Shown here in pieces: positions 56,026 to 64,000 of a stretch of 64,000 bases of DNA. The DNA comes from Bin5 sp965220715 (GTDB taxonomy: Bacteria; Chloroflexota; Anaerolineae; Caldilineales; Caldilineaceae), in NCBI GenBank assembly GCA_965220715.1, contig OZ244843.1:4898001-4962000 (forward strand), in the 5' to 3' direction. The position numbers were made by a program, and so were the translations under genes. The notes beneath the pieces are model-generated. The model ran no database searches and was not told the DNA's origin. It saw nothing but the letters and a program-made list of their open reading frames with translations. Position 1 is the first letter of the stretch. Each line of letters opens with the position of its first letter.

Positions 56026-57450
56026 ATGTCCAACCGTCTATCACGTCGCGATCTATTACGCCTGGGCGCTGGTATCGCAGGCGCTGCCGCGCTTGCCGCA
56101 TGTGCGCCGGCCGGCACAGCCGCGGACTCAGCAGCCGGGGAGAGTGCGGCCGGCTCGGAGGCAGCAGGCGAACGGACCCAGATTCGCTTTGCCAGCTTCG
56201 ACTGGTTCGCCAATGTGCCTGGCGTCCAGTGGGCTGAATACCACGAGAACGAGGCTTTCCCCCGCTACTATGAGGAACACCCAGACGTCGAAATCCTATG
56301 GGAACCGCATGGCGACGGTTGGTCCACCAAAGTGTTGACCAACATGGCCGCCGGTACCGCGCCGGACGTCATGTCTACCTGGCCGCCGATCATAAACACC
56401 TGGGCGGAGAAGCAACAGCTGCTTGACCTGCAGCCCCTGGTTGACCAGGACATCCCCGACGCCGACGACATCTTCCTGGCGGCCGGTTGGGACCAGTGCT
56501 GGGATCAGATTACGCAAATCCGCATGGCAATGGTAACGAACATTGACGTGACCAGCGTCTATTACAGCAAACCGGCTTTCGACGAACTCGGTGTCGCATA
56601 CCCCAAACAGGATTGGACGGTGGAGGATTGCGCCCAGACCGCCTGTGAACTGACAAAACGCGATGACGACGGCGAGATTACGCGCTGGGGCGGGCAGTTG
56701 CGGCCCAGCTACGTGTTGGGCTACTTCTATTATGTCGAGGCCTGGGGCGGCATGGTCCGGGACGACGATACACTGATGAACTGCATGTTGGGCGAGGAAG
56801 AGGCGTTGCAGGCGTTTGAGTGGATCCGCCACAACATGTGGGATCTCAACTGCCTGGCGCAGAGGAACCAGGTCAACGCTTCCGGCATCCCCAACACGTG
56901 GACCGGCGTTCTGCCGGCCGATATTGTGGCCTTCGCCGAACGCAGCGCCGATCAGTTCTTCGACCTGGCCGATCAGATGGAGGAAGGATCGTGGGACATC
57001 AACCACATCCCGACCGGCCCCGTCGACCGCGTCTGCATGGGCGCGCCCGACCAGTGGTGCGTCTATAAGGGCGTCGCCGACCGCGGCAATCACGACGACG
57101 TCTGGAACTGGGTCAAATGGATCGGCGCGGGCGAGTGGTACCAGGATAACGTCGCCCGCAGGTCGGGCCGTCTGCCCGGCCTCGCCAGCGCCGCCGACAA
57201 GTGGCCTGGGTTCTTGCGCGAGATCGACGGCCGCCTCGGACCGGTGCAGCTGGAGGTAATCGTGGATCAGTTGAAATCCGGTGAGGCACGCGGCCCGCAG
57301 CTCTTCCGCTTCCAGTCCGTGGCCGAAGAGCTGCTCGTTCCCGCCATGGAAGCCATCTATGTTGAAGGCGCCGAGCCTGTCAGCATTCTGGAAGACATCT
57401 CGCAGCAGGTGACCGAGGCCCAGAAGGCTACGCTCGAACGCATGGGATAA
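56026..57450 (+). CDS. Sugar ABC transporter solute-binding lipoprotein (Tat-exported)
   Basis: The ATG at 56026 follows AGGAGG and gives 474 aa. The signal MSNRLSRRDLLRLGAGIAGA has a twin-arginine motif and ends in lipobox LAAC (lipid Cys near 26), followed by an Ala/Ser-rich linker. The mature protein is a family 1 extracellular binding protein: GDGWSTKVLTNMAAGTAPDV, YSKPAFDELGVAYPKQDWTV, TRWGGQLR. It delivers a sugar to the two downstream permeases. Substrate unknown. Confidence 0.92.
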   Translation: MSNRLSRRDLLRLGAGIAGAAALAACAPAGTAADSAAGESAAGSEAAGERTQIRFASFDWFANVPGVQWAEYHENEAFPRYYEEHPDVEILWEPHGDGWSTKVLTNMAAGTAPDVMSTWPPIINTWAEKQQLLDLQPLVDQDIPDADDIFLAAGWDQCWDQITQIRMAMVTNIDVTSVYYSKPAFDELGVAYPKQDWTVEDCAQTACELTKRDDDGEITRWGGQLRPSYVLGYFYYVEAWGGMVRDDDTLMNCMLGEEEALQAFEWIRHNMWDLNCLAQRNQVNASGIPNTWTGVLPADIVAFAERSADQFFDLADQMEEGSWDINHIPTGPVDRVCMGAPDQWCVYKGVADRGNHDDVWNWVKWIGAGEWYQDNVARRSGRLPGLASAADKWPGFLREIDGRLGPVQLEVIVDQLKSGEARGPQLFRFQSVAEELLVPAMEAIYVEGAEPVSILEDISQQVTEAQKATLERMG

Positions 57451-57540
57451 GCAAGGAGAGAGTAGAGAGGAGTGAGGAGTGAGATTTCCCTGCTCACTCC
57501 TCTTCCCTCTAATTTCATACCGCTCAGGATCAAAATAGCG

Positions 57541-58458
57541 ATGCGATTGGCACAACAGTGGCGAGTGGGGTCTTCGCAGAAACGGCAGGACCTGATCACG
57601 GCCTATCTCTGCCTGCTGCCCTGGATGATCGGCTTCCTGTCATTTGTTGTCGGGCCGATGCTCTTTTCGCTGGGATTGAGCTTCTTCCATTCCGATCTGC
57701 TCACCAGCACGTTCTTCGTCGGCCTCGACAACTATCGGGACCTGTTCCGCGAGGACCTCTTCTGGAAGAGCCTGCGCGTGACCTTTATCTATGCCTTTAC
57801 AACGGTGCCGCTCGGCTCCTGCCTTGCGCTCCTCATCGCCCTGGTGTTGAACCAGAAGCTGTTGGGGCTGAGCATCTGGCGCACCATCTACTACCTGCCC
57901 ACCGTGATCTCCGGCGTCGCCGTTTCTCTGCTGTGGCTGCAGATCTTCAACCCCCGCGCCGGCCTGCTCAATAACTTTCTCGCAATCTTCAACATCGAGG
58001 GGCCGTCATGGCTCTACTCATCAACGTGGGCGCTGCCTTCATTGATAATCATGAGCGTATGGGGCGTGGGGGCCAATATGCTTCTCTACCTGGCCGGTTT
58101 GCAGGGCATCCCCACCCATCTCTACGAAGCCGCCACCATAGACGGCGCCAACAGCATCCGCAAGTTCTGGCACATCACCATCCCGATGTTGACGCCTACC
58201 ATATTCTTCAACATTACAATCGGCCTGATTTACGCTTTCCAATTCTTTACGCAGGCCTTTATCATGACCGAGGGCGGTCCGAACAACGCCACCTTGAGCA
58301 TGGTGCTCTTTCTCTATCGCAAGGCGTTCCTGCAGATCCGCTTCGGCTATGCGTCGGCCGCGGCCTGGGTTCTCTTCGCCATTATCATCACCTTTACCCT
58401 GATATTCCAATACTCCTCGCGGCGCTGGGTCTACTATGAAGGGGAGGCGGCCAGGTAA
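57541..58458 (+). CDS. Sugar ABC permease (MalF type)
   Basis: The 305-aa product from ATG 57541 has six membrane segments (AYLCLLPWMIGFLSFVVGPM first) and the EAA loop HLYEAATIDGANSIRKFWHI near 200. It ends YSSRRWVYYEGEAAR. It follows the binding protein by 90 nt, which include an imperfect inverted repeat GAGGAGTGAGGAGTGAG / CTCACTCCTC (57467-57501) that may attenuate the operon. It is intact, unlike the copy at 38005. Confidence 0.92.
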   Translation: MRLAQQWRVGSSQKRQDLITAYLCLLPWMIGFLSFVVGPMLFSLGLSFFHSDLLTSTFFVGLDNYRDLFREDLFWKSLRVTFIYAFTTVPLGSCLALLIALVLNQKLLGLSIWRTIYYLPTVISGVAVSLLWLQIFNPRAGLLNNFLAIFNIEGPSWLYSSTWALPSLIIMSVWGVGANMLLYLAGLQGIPTHLYEAATIDGANSIRKFWHITIPMLTPTIFFNITIGLIYAFQFFTQAFIMTEGGPNNATLSMVLFLYRKAFLQIRFGYASAAAWVLFAIIITFTLIFQYSSRRWVYYEGEAAR

Positions 58459-58544
58459 CGGCAATCAGAAGTACGGCACAGGTAACAAGAGGGGCGTTCC
58501 CTCTCCACTCTCTTCTGTGAAGGGAGCAAGCAGGAAGAATAACG

Positions 58545-59435
58545 ATGCGTACCGATGGAGTCTTAGCGGAACAGAAGAGGTTCAGCTACAGCCGTCCCAC
58601 CGGGCCTCTGTTGCGCTCTGTGGTTCACCAGGCCTGGTTGTGGATTCTGGTGGTGCCTGGGGCGGCTCTCTTTCTCACGCCTTGGGTGTGGATGCTGCTG
58701 ACCGCTGGCAAAGATAAGAGCCTGATCTGGCGCATCCCGCCGGTCTGGATTCCGCCGACCTATCGCTGGGCCAACTACGTCGAGGCGTGGCTGAAAGGCG
58801 ACTTCATCACTTTCTTCTCCAATACGGCCTTTGTCGCCTCGCTCAACGTGGTGGCCGTAGTCATGTCTTGCTCAATTGCAGCCTTTGCCTTTTCCCGCAT
58901 CCAGTTTCCCGGCCGGACCACTCTGTTCGTCATCGTGTTGAGCACCATGATGCTGCCGATGCAGGTGACGTTGATCCCGTTGTTCATGATCTTCAGTTGG
59001 CTGGAGTGGGTCAACACGTTCAAGCCGTTGGTCGTGCCCCTTTTCTTTGGAGACGCTTTCAGCATCTTTCTGCTGCGCCAGTTCTTCTTGACGCTCCCGC
59101 GTGAACTGGATGACGCCGCGCTCATCGACGGCTGTAGCCGCTTCGCCGTTTTCTGGCGCATCCTCCTGTTCCAGGTGCGCCCGGCGCTGATGGTAGTGGC
59201 CATCTTCCAGTTCACTTATAGTTGGAATGATTTCTTCGCACCGCTGATCTACATCAACTCGCCCAAGCTGTTCACCATTACACTGGGGTTGAGCCGCTTC
59301 AAGGGCCGCACGGAGGTCGACATTCAGTACCTGATGGCGATGACCGTCGTCTCGACGCTGGTGCCAATCGCCATCTTTTTCGTGACCCAGCGTACCTTCT
59401 TGCAGGGGATTGTGATTTCTGGAATCAAAGGATAA
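58545..59435 (+). CDS. Sugar ABC permease (MalG type)
   Basis: The 296-aa product has six membrane segments (AWLWILVVPGAALFLTPWVW first). The EAA loop is ELDDAALIDGCSRFAVFWRI near 190, and the C-terminus is TFLQGIVISGIKG, as in MalG. With the MalF-type gene upstream it forms the channel of the importer. No ATPase is encoded in this cluster. The GNAT gene starts 5 nt after its stop. Confidence 0.92.
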   Translation: MRTDGVLAEQKRFSYSRPTGPLLRSVVHQAWLWILVVPGAALFLTPWVWMLLTAGKDKSLIWRIPPVWIPPTYRWANYVEAWLKGDFITFFSNTAFVASLNVVAVVMSCSIAAFAFSRIQFPGRTTLFVIVLSTMMLPMQVTLIPLFMIFSWLEWVNTFKPLVVPLFFGDAFSIFLLRQFFLTLPRELDDAALIDGCSRFAVFWRILLFQVRPALMVVAIFQFTYSWNDFFAPLIYINSPKLFTITLGLSRFKGRTEVDIQYLMAMTVVSTLVPIAIFFVTQRTFLQGIVISGIKG

Positions 59436-59440
59436 GCCGC

Positions 59441-60019
59441 ATGAGCGACGAAAGAAAGAAAGAACAGCTGCGGATGATCTGGCCAGAGCATCTGCTCGGT
59501 TCGCCGCCCGCTGTCCACGTGCCAACTGGCTACACCCTGCGCACCTATCAGCCCGGCGACGAAGAGGGTTTCTACGTTGTCATGGAACTGGCCGGATTCA
59601 CGCGCTGGAATGAAGAGCTCCTGCGCCCGTGGTTCTCCCACATCCTGCCCGACGGCTGGTTTCTGATCGAGCATCGCGCCAGCAGCGAGATCGTCGCCAC
59701 CGCCATGGCCACCCACAGGCCGCAGGATATCCACCCATTTGGCGGGGAGCTGGGCTGGGTGGCAGGACATCCCGACCACACGGGCAAGGGGCTGGGCATG
59801 GCTGTGTGCGCCTCCGTCGTGCGCCGTCTGCTCCAGGCCGACTACAAGAACATCTACCTCAAGACCGACGGCTGGCGCCTGCCCGCACTGAGCATTTACC
59901 TGAGGCAGGGGTGGATCCCCTTCCTCTTTCTGCCCGACATGGAGGAACGCTGGCGCGACGTCTGCGCCAAGCTCGACTGGCCCTTTACGCCCGAGGACTG
60001 GCCCGCGAGCCACAATTAG
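59441..60019 (+). CDS. GNAT-family N-acetyltransferase, copy 1
   Basis: The 192-aa product carries the acetyl-CoA loop region GELGWVAGHPDHTGKGLGMA (motif A, GKGLGMA) followed by VCASVVRRLLQADYKNIYLK and LPALSIYLRQGWIPFLF. It is about 75% identical by eye to the product of 60196, so the pair is a tandem duplication. Substrate unknown. It is placed at the end of the ABC operon, 5 nt after the MalG-type gene. Confidence 0.85.
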   Translation: MSDERKKEQLRMIWPEHLLGSPPAVHVPTGYTLRTYQPGDEEGFYVVMELAGFTRWNEELLRPWFSHILPDGWFLIEHRASSEIVATAMATHRPQDIHPFGGELGWVAGHPDHTGKGLGMAVCASVVRRLLQADYKNIYLKTDGWRLPALSIYLRQGWIPFLFLPDMEERWRDVCAKLDWPFTPEDWPASHN

Positions 60020-60070
60020 TCTGTCAGAACTGTGCATCACATCATGGAGTAATGGACAGAATTGCGTATA

Positions 60071-60199
60071 ATGGCAGAGATTCCGCCTCCAGGCTGCATC
60101 GAATTGCGTGAACGGGGGATCAGCGAGCGTCTGGCAGCAGAAATGCGAGCGCACTTTGCAACATTTGTGTTCACAGGAATCAAGAAAGAGTCCGCGTGA
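60071..60199 (+). pseudogene. Truncated small antitoxin-like protein, 42 aa
   Basis: MAEIPPPGCIELRERGISER and LAAEMRAHFATF match the first 36 residues of the reading frame at 60825 (IDLRERGIDERLAAELRARF). The remainder is replaced by VFTGIKKESA. The stop overlaps the GTG of the second GNAT gene. It is a duplicated fragment and probably not functional. Confidence 0.5.
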
Positions 60200-60774
60200 G
60201 CGACGAAAGGGAGAAAGAAGGTCTGAAGATGGTGTGGCCCGAGCGTCTGCTCAGCTCGCCGCCCGCCGTCCACCTTCCCATCGGCTACACGCTGCGCACC
60301 TACCAGCCCGGCGACGAAGCCGGCTTCTACGAGCTAATGGACGTGGCCGGTTTCGGGCATTGGGACGACGAGGTCATGCAGCCCTGGCGCGACATGGTCT
60401 TGCCAGACGGCTGGTTCCTGATCGTGGATGGGACCGGAGGCCAAATGGTTGCTACCGCGATAGCCCATCACAGGCCCGATACTCTCCACCCCTTTGGCGG
60501 CTCATTGGGCTGGCTCGCCGGCCACCCGGACCATGCCGGCAAGGGCTTGGGCATGGCCATAAGTGCCGCCGTAGTGCGCCGACTGCTGGAGGTCGGCTAC
60601 AAAAATATCTACCTCAACACCGAAGATTGGCGTTTACCCGCCCTCAGCATATACCTTAGACTGGGGTGGGTGCCCCTCCTCTATATGCCCGACATGGAGG
60701 AACGCTGGCGCGACGTCTGTGCCAAACTCGATTGGCCGTTCACGCCGCAGGATTGGCCCGCAGGCCACACGTAG
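60196..60774 (+). CDS. GNAT-family N-acetyltransferase, copy 2
   Basis: GTG at 60196 gives 192 aa (MSDEREKEGLKMVWPERLLS). Motif A is GSLGWLAGHPDHAGKGLGMA, and the rest parallels copy 1 to the end (DWPFTPQDWPAGHT). GAAAGAG lies upstream. The duplication unit spans the acetyltransferase plus the following small-protein fragment. Confidence 0.85.
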   Translation: MSDEREKEGLKMVWPERLLSSPPAVHLPIGYTLRTYQPGDEAGFYELMDVAGFGHWDDEVMQPWRDMVLPDGWFLIVDGTGGQMVATAIAHHRPDTLHPFGGSLGWLAGHPDHAGKGLGMAISAAVVRRLLEVGYKNIYLNTEDWRLPALSIYLRLGWVPLLYMPDMEERWRDVCAKLDWPFTPQDWPAGHT

Positions 60775-60824
60775 CCTGTCTGAACCCTTTTTCTCATCAT
60801 GAAGCAGTGGGCGGAATTGCAATT

Positions 60825-61010
60825 ATGGCAGGGAATCCGAATTCAGGCCACATCGATCTGCGTGAGCGAGGGATTGACGAGCGTCTGGCTGCCGAACTGC
60901 GAGCTCGCTTCGCAACTTTCGCCGAAGACTGGGATGCGCCTGAAATGGAGATATATAACAGATGGGAAACAGGCGATACCGACTCTTCCCCATCGCGACG
61001 AGGAAGTCGG
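60825..61010 (+). other. Small conserved reading frame fused in frame to the next GNAT gene
   Basis: From ATG 60825: MAGNPNSGHIDLRERGIDER, LAAELRARFATFAEDWDAPE and MEIYNRWETG. This looks like the short DNA-binding or antitoxin-like proteins of 50-60 aa found beside many Chloroflexota genes. There is no stop before the GNAT start at 61011, so a 228-aa fusion is possible, but no ribosome site precedes 60825. Confidence 0.45.
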
Positions 61011-61511
61011 ATGATAACAGTTCAACCAGCCGAAGTTGATGAGGTTCAGGCAATTAAAAAGGTCCTCAGCGAAACCTGGATCGACACTTATGGCCCATTT
61101 TTGCCTGTGGAGGTGATCCAGAAAGCAACGGCGCTCTGGCACAATCCGAAAACGCTGGCCGCTGAGATAGAGAACGAGCGGGTCTTTTTCCACGTCGCGA
61201 AAGACGAGCACGGCTCGATAGTCGGGCTATTGACGGCGGGCCGGCCAAGCGACGACATCGTAAGCATTGGACGCCTGTATGTATTGCCCGGCAATCAACG
61301 TCAGGGCATCGGCGGCAAACTGTTGGATGCGTGCGTAGCAGCATTTCCCGGAGGGCAGAGACTCCGCCTTGAGGTAGAGGCGCAGAACGAGAAAGGTATG
61401 GCGTTCTATCGTAAACAAGGATTCAGGGAAGTCTCTCGCAAAGAGGAGAAGATTGAAGAAACTACTCTTGAGGTAGTCGAGATGGAAAGGCAACTTCATC
61501 GTTCTCCATAG
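61011..61511 (+). CDS. GNAT-family N-acetyltransferase, third type
   Basis: The ATG at 61011 has GAGGAAG 6 nt upstream and gives 166 aa. It reads MITVQPAEVDEVQAIKKVLS, ETWIDTYGPFL, SIGRLYVLPGNQRQGIGGKL (motif A, QRQGIGG) and LEVEAQNEKGMAFYRKQGFR, a classical RimI-like GNAT. It is unrelated in detail to the two upstream GNATs. The acceptor is unknown. Confidence 0.88.
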   Translation: MITVQPAEVDEVQAIKKVLSETWIDTYGPFLPVEVIQKATALWHNPKTLAAEIENERVFFHVAKDEHGSIVGLLTAGRPSDDIVSIGRLYVLPGNQRQGIGGKLLDACVAAFPGGQRLRLEVEAQNEKGMAFYRKQGFREVSRKEEKIEETTLEVVEMERQLHRSP

Positions 61512-61575
61512 TACAGACTATTTCCCGTTTGCAGCCGGTTCACAACTGGAGACGTAAGAAAAGAAGGAAAACACC

Positions 61576-62394
61576 ATGCTAACCCATGAACAAATTCAGG
61601 CCTATCACGACGATGGCTATCTCATCGTCAAGTCGCTCTTTGATGCCGAGGAGATCGAGTTGCTGCGCCGCACGGCTGTTGCCGACCGCCAGATGAATCA
61701 GAAGTCGTTCGGACGCGCTGACGGCGAAGGCGGAACTGTCCGTCTCACACTGTGGAACCACCCCGGCAACGGGATCTACGGCATGTACGCCCGCTGCAAT
61801 CGCGTCGTCAATGCGATGGAGCAGTTGCTCGGCGGCGAGGTCTACCACTACCACTCGAAAATGATTCTGAAGGATCCCGAGGTCGGCGGCGCCTGGGCCT
61901 GGCACCAGGACTACGGCTACTGGTATGACAACTATGTGCTCTATCCGCTGATGTCGAGCGTCTCGATCGCGGTCGATCCGGCCACGCGCGAAAACGGCTG
62001 TATGCAGGTGCTCAAAGGCTCCCATCACATGGGCCGCATCACCCATGTCGAGACGGGCCAGCAGGCCGGCGCAGATCTCGAGCGCGTCATCGAAGCCGAA
62101 AAGCGCCTTGAGCTGATCCACTGCCAGGCGGAGCCGGGCGACGCGCTCTTCTTTCACTGCAACATCCTGCACCGCTCCGACCAGAACCGCTCGAACAATC
62201 CGCGCTGGTCACTCATCTGCTGCTACAACGCCGCCCGCAACGATCCCTACCGCGAGGCGCATCACCCCAGCTACACACCGCTCGAAAAGGTGCCCGACAG
62301 TGCCATCAGAGAGATCGGGATGACCCGATTCGAGGACGACGAAAGTGATGTCGCCTTCCTCGATCCCGACACCGTTCCAACCGCGAACGCATAA
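61576..62394 (+). CDS. Phytanoyl-CoA dioxygenase (PhyH) family protein
   Basis: The 272-aa product starts at an ATG with AAGGAAA upstream. The Fe(II)/2-oxoglutarate facial triad is visible as WHQDYGYW (HxD near 110-112) and FHCNILHRSDQNRSNNPRWS, with the distal His near 198 and the 2OG-binding Arg after it. The N-terminal IQAYHDDGYLIVKSLFDAEE is typical of the family. Likely an oxygenase of a small molecule, possibly a sugar derivative given the neighbours. Confidence 0.9.
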   Translation: MLTHEQIQAYHDDGYLIVKSLFDAEEIELLRRTAVADRQMNQKSFGRADGEGGTVRLTLWNHPGNGIYGMYARCNRVVNAMEQLLGGEVYHYHSKMILKDPEVGGAWAWHQDYGYWYDNYVLYPLMSSVSIAVDPATRENGCMQVLKGSHHMGRITHVETGQQAGADLERVIEAEKRLELIHCQAEPGDALFFHCNILHRSDQNRSNNPRWSLICCYNAARNDPYREAHHPSYTPLEKVPDSAIREIGMTRFEDDESDVAFLDPDTVPTANA

Positions 62395-62414
62395 ATACAA
62401 AGGACGGAACCAGC

Positions 62415-63446
62415 ATGAGCAAGTACCGATTTCTGATCAGCGGAGGCGGCAGCGCCGGACGCAGTGTGGCCCAGGTAGCCGCGGCCAACGGACGCGGAGA
62501 AATCGCGGGCGTCGTAGACCCCCAGCAGGCGCAACTGGACCGAATGAAAAAGTTGTACCCACAAACCGCCACCGGCAGCGACTATGCCCAGCTCCTGCGC
62601 GAGACCCAGCCCGACGTGGTCGTCGTGGCCGGGCCGGACCACCTGCACGCCGATCAGACGGTGATGGCGTTGGAGCAGGGCTGTCATGCCCTGGTCGAAA
62701 AGCCGCTGGCCACGACGGTGGCGGACTGCCAGCGCATCCTCGATGCCGAGGCGCAGAGCGGTTCCCACGTAATGACCGACCAGACGATGCGCTATATGCA
62801 CCCCTGGCACGAGATGTCGCAGATGGCCAAATCGGGCGGAATTGGCGACATCTTCTTTGTCCAGGGCGATTACATCCATGATATGTGGAGCCACTACTCC
62901 CCCGAGGGGAAGCATCACACACCGTGGCGCATCGACAAGCAGAACCCGCAGAACATTCTGCTGGGCGGAGGCTGTCATCCTCTCGATCTGATCCTGTGGA
63001 CGGTCGACTCGCCGGTCACCGAGGTCTACGCTTACAGCAATAAGCTCAGCGTCCCCGTCTTTCCTGACGACGACTGTTACATCGTCATCCTCCAATTCGA
63101 GAGCGGCGCGGCCGGCAAAGTCTACGTGACCAGCGGCTGCTCCGGTCATGGCATGGGCGAGGGCATGGGCGGCGGCTTTCTGGCCGTCTACGGTACCGAG
63201 GGAACGCTGTGGAAAGGCAAGCTATATCGCCGCGACGAAGAGCCGGCGGACATCGAACAGCCCGCGACCGATGCCGTGGTCGGCGGTCATGGCTGGGGGC
63301 GCTCGGTGATCGACTATCTGGACCTGCTCGACGGCAAGATCAGCAATCCGATCCCGGCTCGCCGCGGCGCGCATATCGTATCGGTCTGCGCAGCCGCGCT
63401 CGACTCGATCCGCACCAAGAGGCCGCAGGCGCCCCATTGGTTCTGA
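62415..63446 (+). CDS. Gfo/Idh/MocA-family oxidoreductase
   Basis: The 343-aa product reads FLISGGGSAGRSVAQVAAAN (Rossmann), VVVVAGPDHLHADQTVMALE, GCHALVEKPLATT with the canonical EKP lysine, and NILLGGGCHPLDLILWTVDS with the conserved His. It begins 20 nt after the PhyH gene and precedes a second PhyH gene, so the three probably act in one oxidative pathway. It is more typical than the two TKP-type paralogues upstream. Confidence 0.92.
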   Translation: MSKYRFLISGGGSAGRSVAQVAAANGRGEIAGVVDPQQAQLDRMKKLYPQTATGSDYAQLLRETQPDVVVVAGPDHLHADQTVMALEQGCHALVEKPLATTVADCQRILDAEAQSGSHVMTDQTMRYMHPWHEMSQMAKSGGIGDIFFVQGDYIHDMWSHYSPEGKHHTPWRIDKQNPQNILLGGGCHPLDLILWTVDSPVTEVYAYSNKLSVPVFPDDDCYIVILQFESGAAGKVYVTSGCSGHGMGEGMGGGFLAVYGTEGTLWKGKLYRRDEEPADIEQPATDAVVGGHGWGRSVIDYLDLLDGKISNPIPARRGAHIVSVCAAALDSIRTKRPQAPHWF

Positions 63447-63470
63447 GAAGCGCGCCACAGGAGGAAAGAA

Positions 63471-64000
63471 ATGCTCACTTACGAACAGTTACGCCATTTT
63501 GCCGAGCATGGCTGGGTGCTGGAGGAAAACGTACTCAGCCCGGAACAGATTGAGGCTTACAAGACCGGGCTGGAACGGCAGTCCCAGTATGTGCGCCCCC
63601 TCGCCCACGAAGATAACGACGAAATCGTCCACATCGACTGCATGGTCAACGGCGACCCGCTCTTCCGCGAGTGGCTCATGATCCCGCAGGTGCTGGAGGC
63701 GAATCGCCAATTGATGGGCGCCGAGATCAAGTACGAGACATGCCATGCCATGATCAAACGGCCCCACACCGAGCGCCACACGCAGCACGACCCCTTACGC
63801 GATCCGGACAAGATGGGCTGGCATCGCGGTATGCGCCCCAAGTGGGGCACTTTCCCCCACGACACCGACCAGGAGCTAATCAACTGCGTGTTTCTCAACA
63901 ACATCACCTACCTGACCGATGTCGCGCCCGGCGACGGCGGAACCATGATTCTGGACGGCTCGCACAGACTGGAAGGCTCTTACGAGACGCTGAAGGAGAA
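63471..64000 (+). CDS. Phytanoyl-CoA dioxygenase family protein, partial
   Basis: The ATG at 63471 follows AGGAGG. The frame is open to the window edge (176 codons): MLTYEQLRHFAEHGWVLEEN, VLSPEQIEAYKTGLERQ, HTERHTQHDPLRD with the likely metal-binding HxD, and LTDVAPGDGGTMILDGSHRL, the conserved PGDGG..V..GSH strand of the family. The second His lies beyond the edge. Confidence 0.85.
   Translation, partial: MLTYEQLRHFAEHGWVLEENVLSPEQIEAYKTGLERQSQYVRPLAHEDNDEIVHIDCMVNGDPLFREWLMIPQVLEANRQLMGAEIKYETCHAMIKRPHTERHTQHDPLRDPDKMGWHRGMRPKWGTFPHDTDQELINCVFLNNITYLTDVAPGDGGTMILDGSHRLEGSYETLKE

Overview
The window looks like a high-GC chromosomal segment of an uncultured Chloroflexota bacterium, probably Anaerolineae/Caldilineae-like. 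This is an inference from gene content: Tat-exported sugar-binding lipoproteins, repeated sugar ABC transporter modules, several Gfo/Idh/MocA oxidoreductases and phytanoyl-CoA-type dioxygenases, many toxin-antitoxin-like pairs, and abundant decayed IS copies. No rRNA or tRNA gene was found to anchor the taxonomy.

Layout. 1-0.9 kb: a minus-strand phage-type gene running off the left edge. 1.2-22.9 kb: a complete type I-E CRISPR-Cas locus (cas3, cas8e, cse2, cas7e, cas5e, cas6e, cas1, cas2) and a CRISPR array of 201 repeats and 200 spacers. 23-35 kb: housekeeping and metabolic genes (phosphodiesterase, isomerase, RecD2, cation/proton antiporter, Nudix, HAD, MBL) and a DUF433/DUF5615 pair whose toxin-like partner carries a nonsense mutation. 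35.8-39.9 kb: an MFS gene with a LacI-type operator and a decaying sugar ABC operon. 40-49 kb: an IS3-remnant zone holding small lipoproteins, a HigBA-ImmA module and an ORF-less group II intron inside an IS3 copy. 48.9-52.8 kb: an ImmA/IrrE-DUF4411 pair and an orphan phage terminase pair with a frameshifted large subunit. 53-64 kb: a sugar ABC transporter with associated oxidoreductases, acetyltransferases and dioxygenases.

The most interesting signal lies between cas3 and cas8e. On the minus strand, a degenerate repeat-spacer-repeat unit keeps exactly the parts needed for one mature crRNA: the 5' handle of the upstream repeat, a 33-nt spacer, and the first 21 nt of the downstream repeat. 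The degenerate upstream hairpin is kept by a compensatory base pair. A terminator-type hairpin with its T-run on the minus strand follows. The spacer's seed matches the predicted transcription start of cas8e next to an AA PAM, and its first two mismatches fall where type I-E Cascade flips bases out. This fits a CreR-type crRNA-like RNA that uses Cascade to repress its own operon. A second solitary CRISPR repeat between cas6e and cas1 is split by a MITE-like insertion.

Together the Cas genes form the Cascade effector, the Cas3 nuclease-helicase and the Cas1-Cas2 adaptation complex. The sugar transporter, Gfo/Idh/MocA and PhyH genes look like an uptake and oxidation cluster for an unidentified carbohydrate or modified sugar. 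The IS-rich middle section is accessory DNA in decay.
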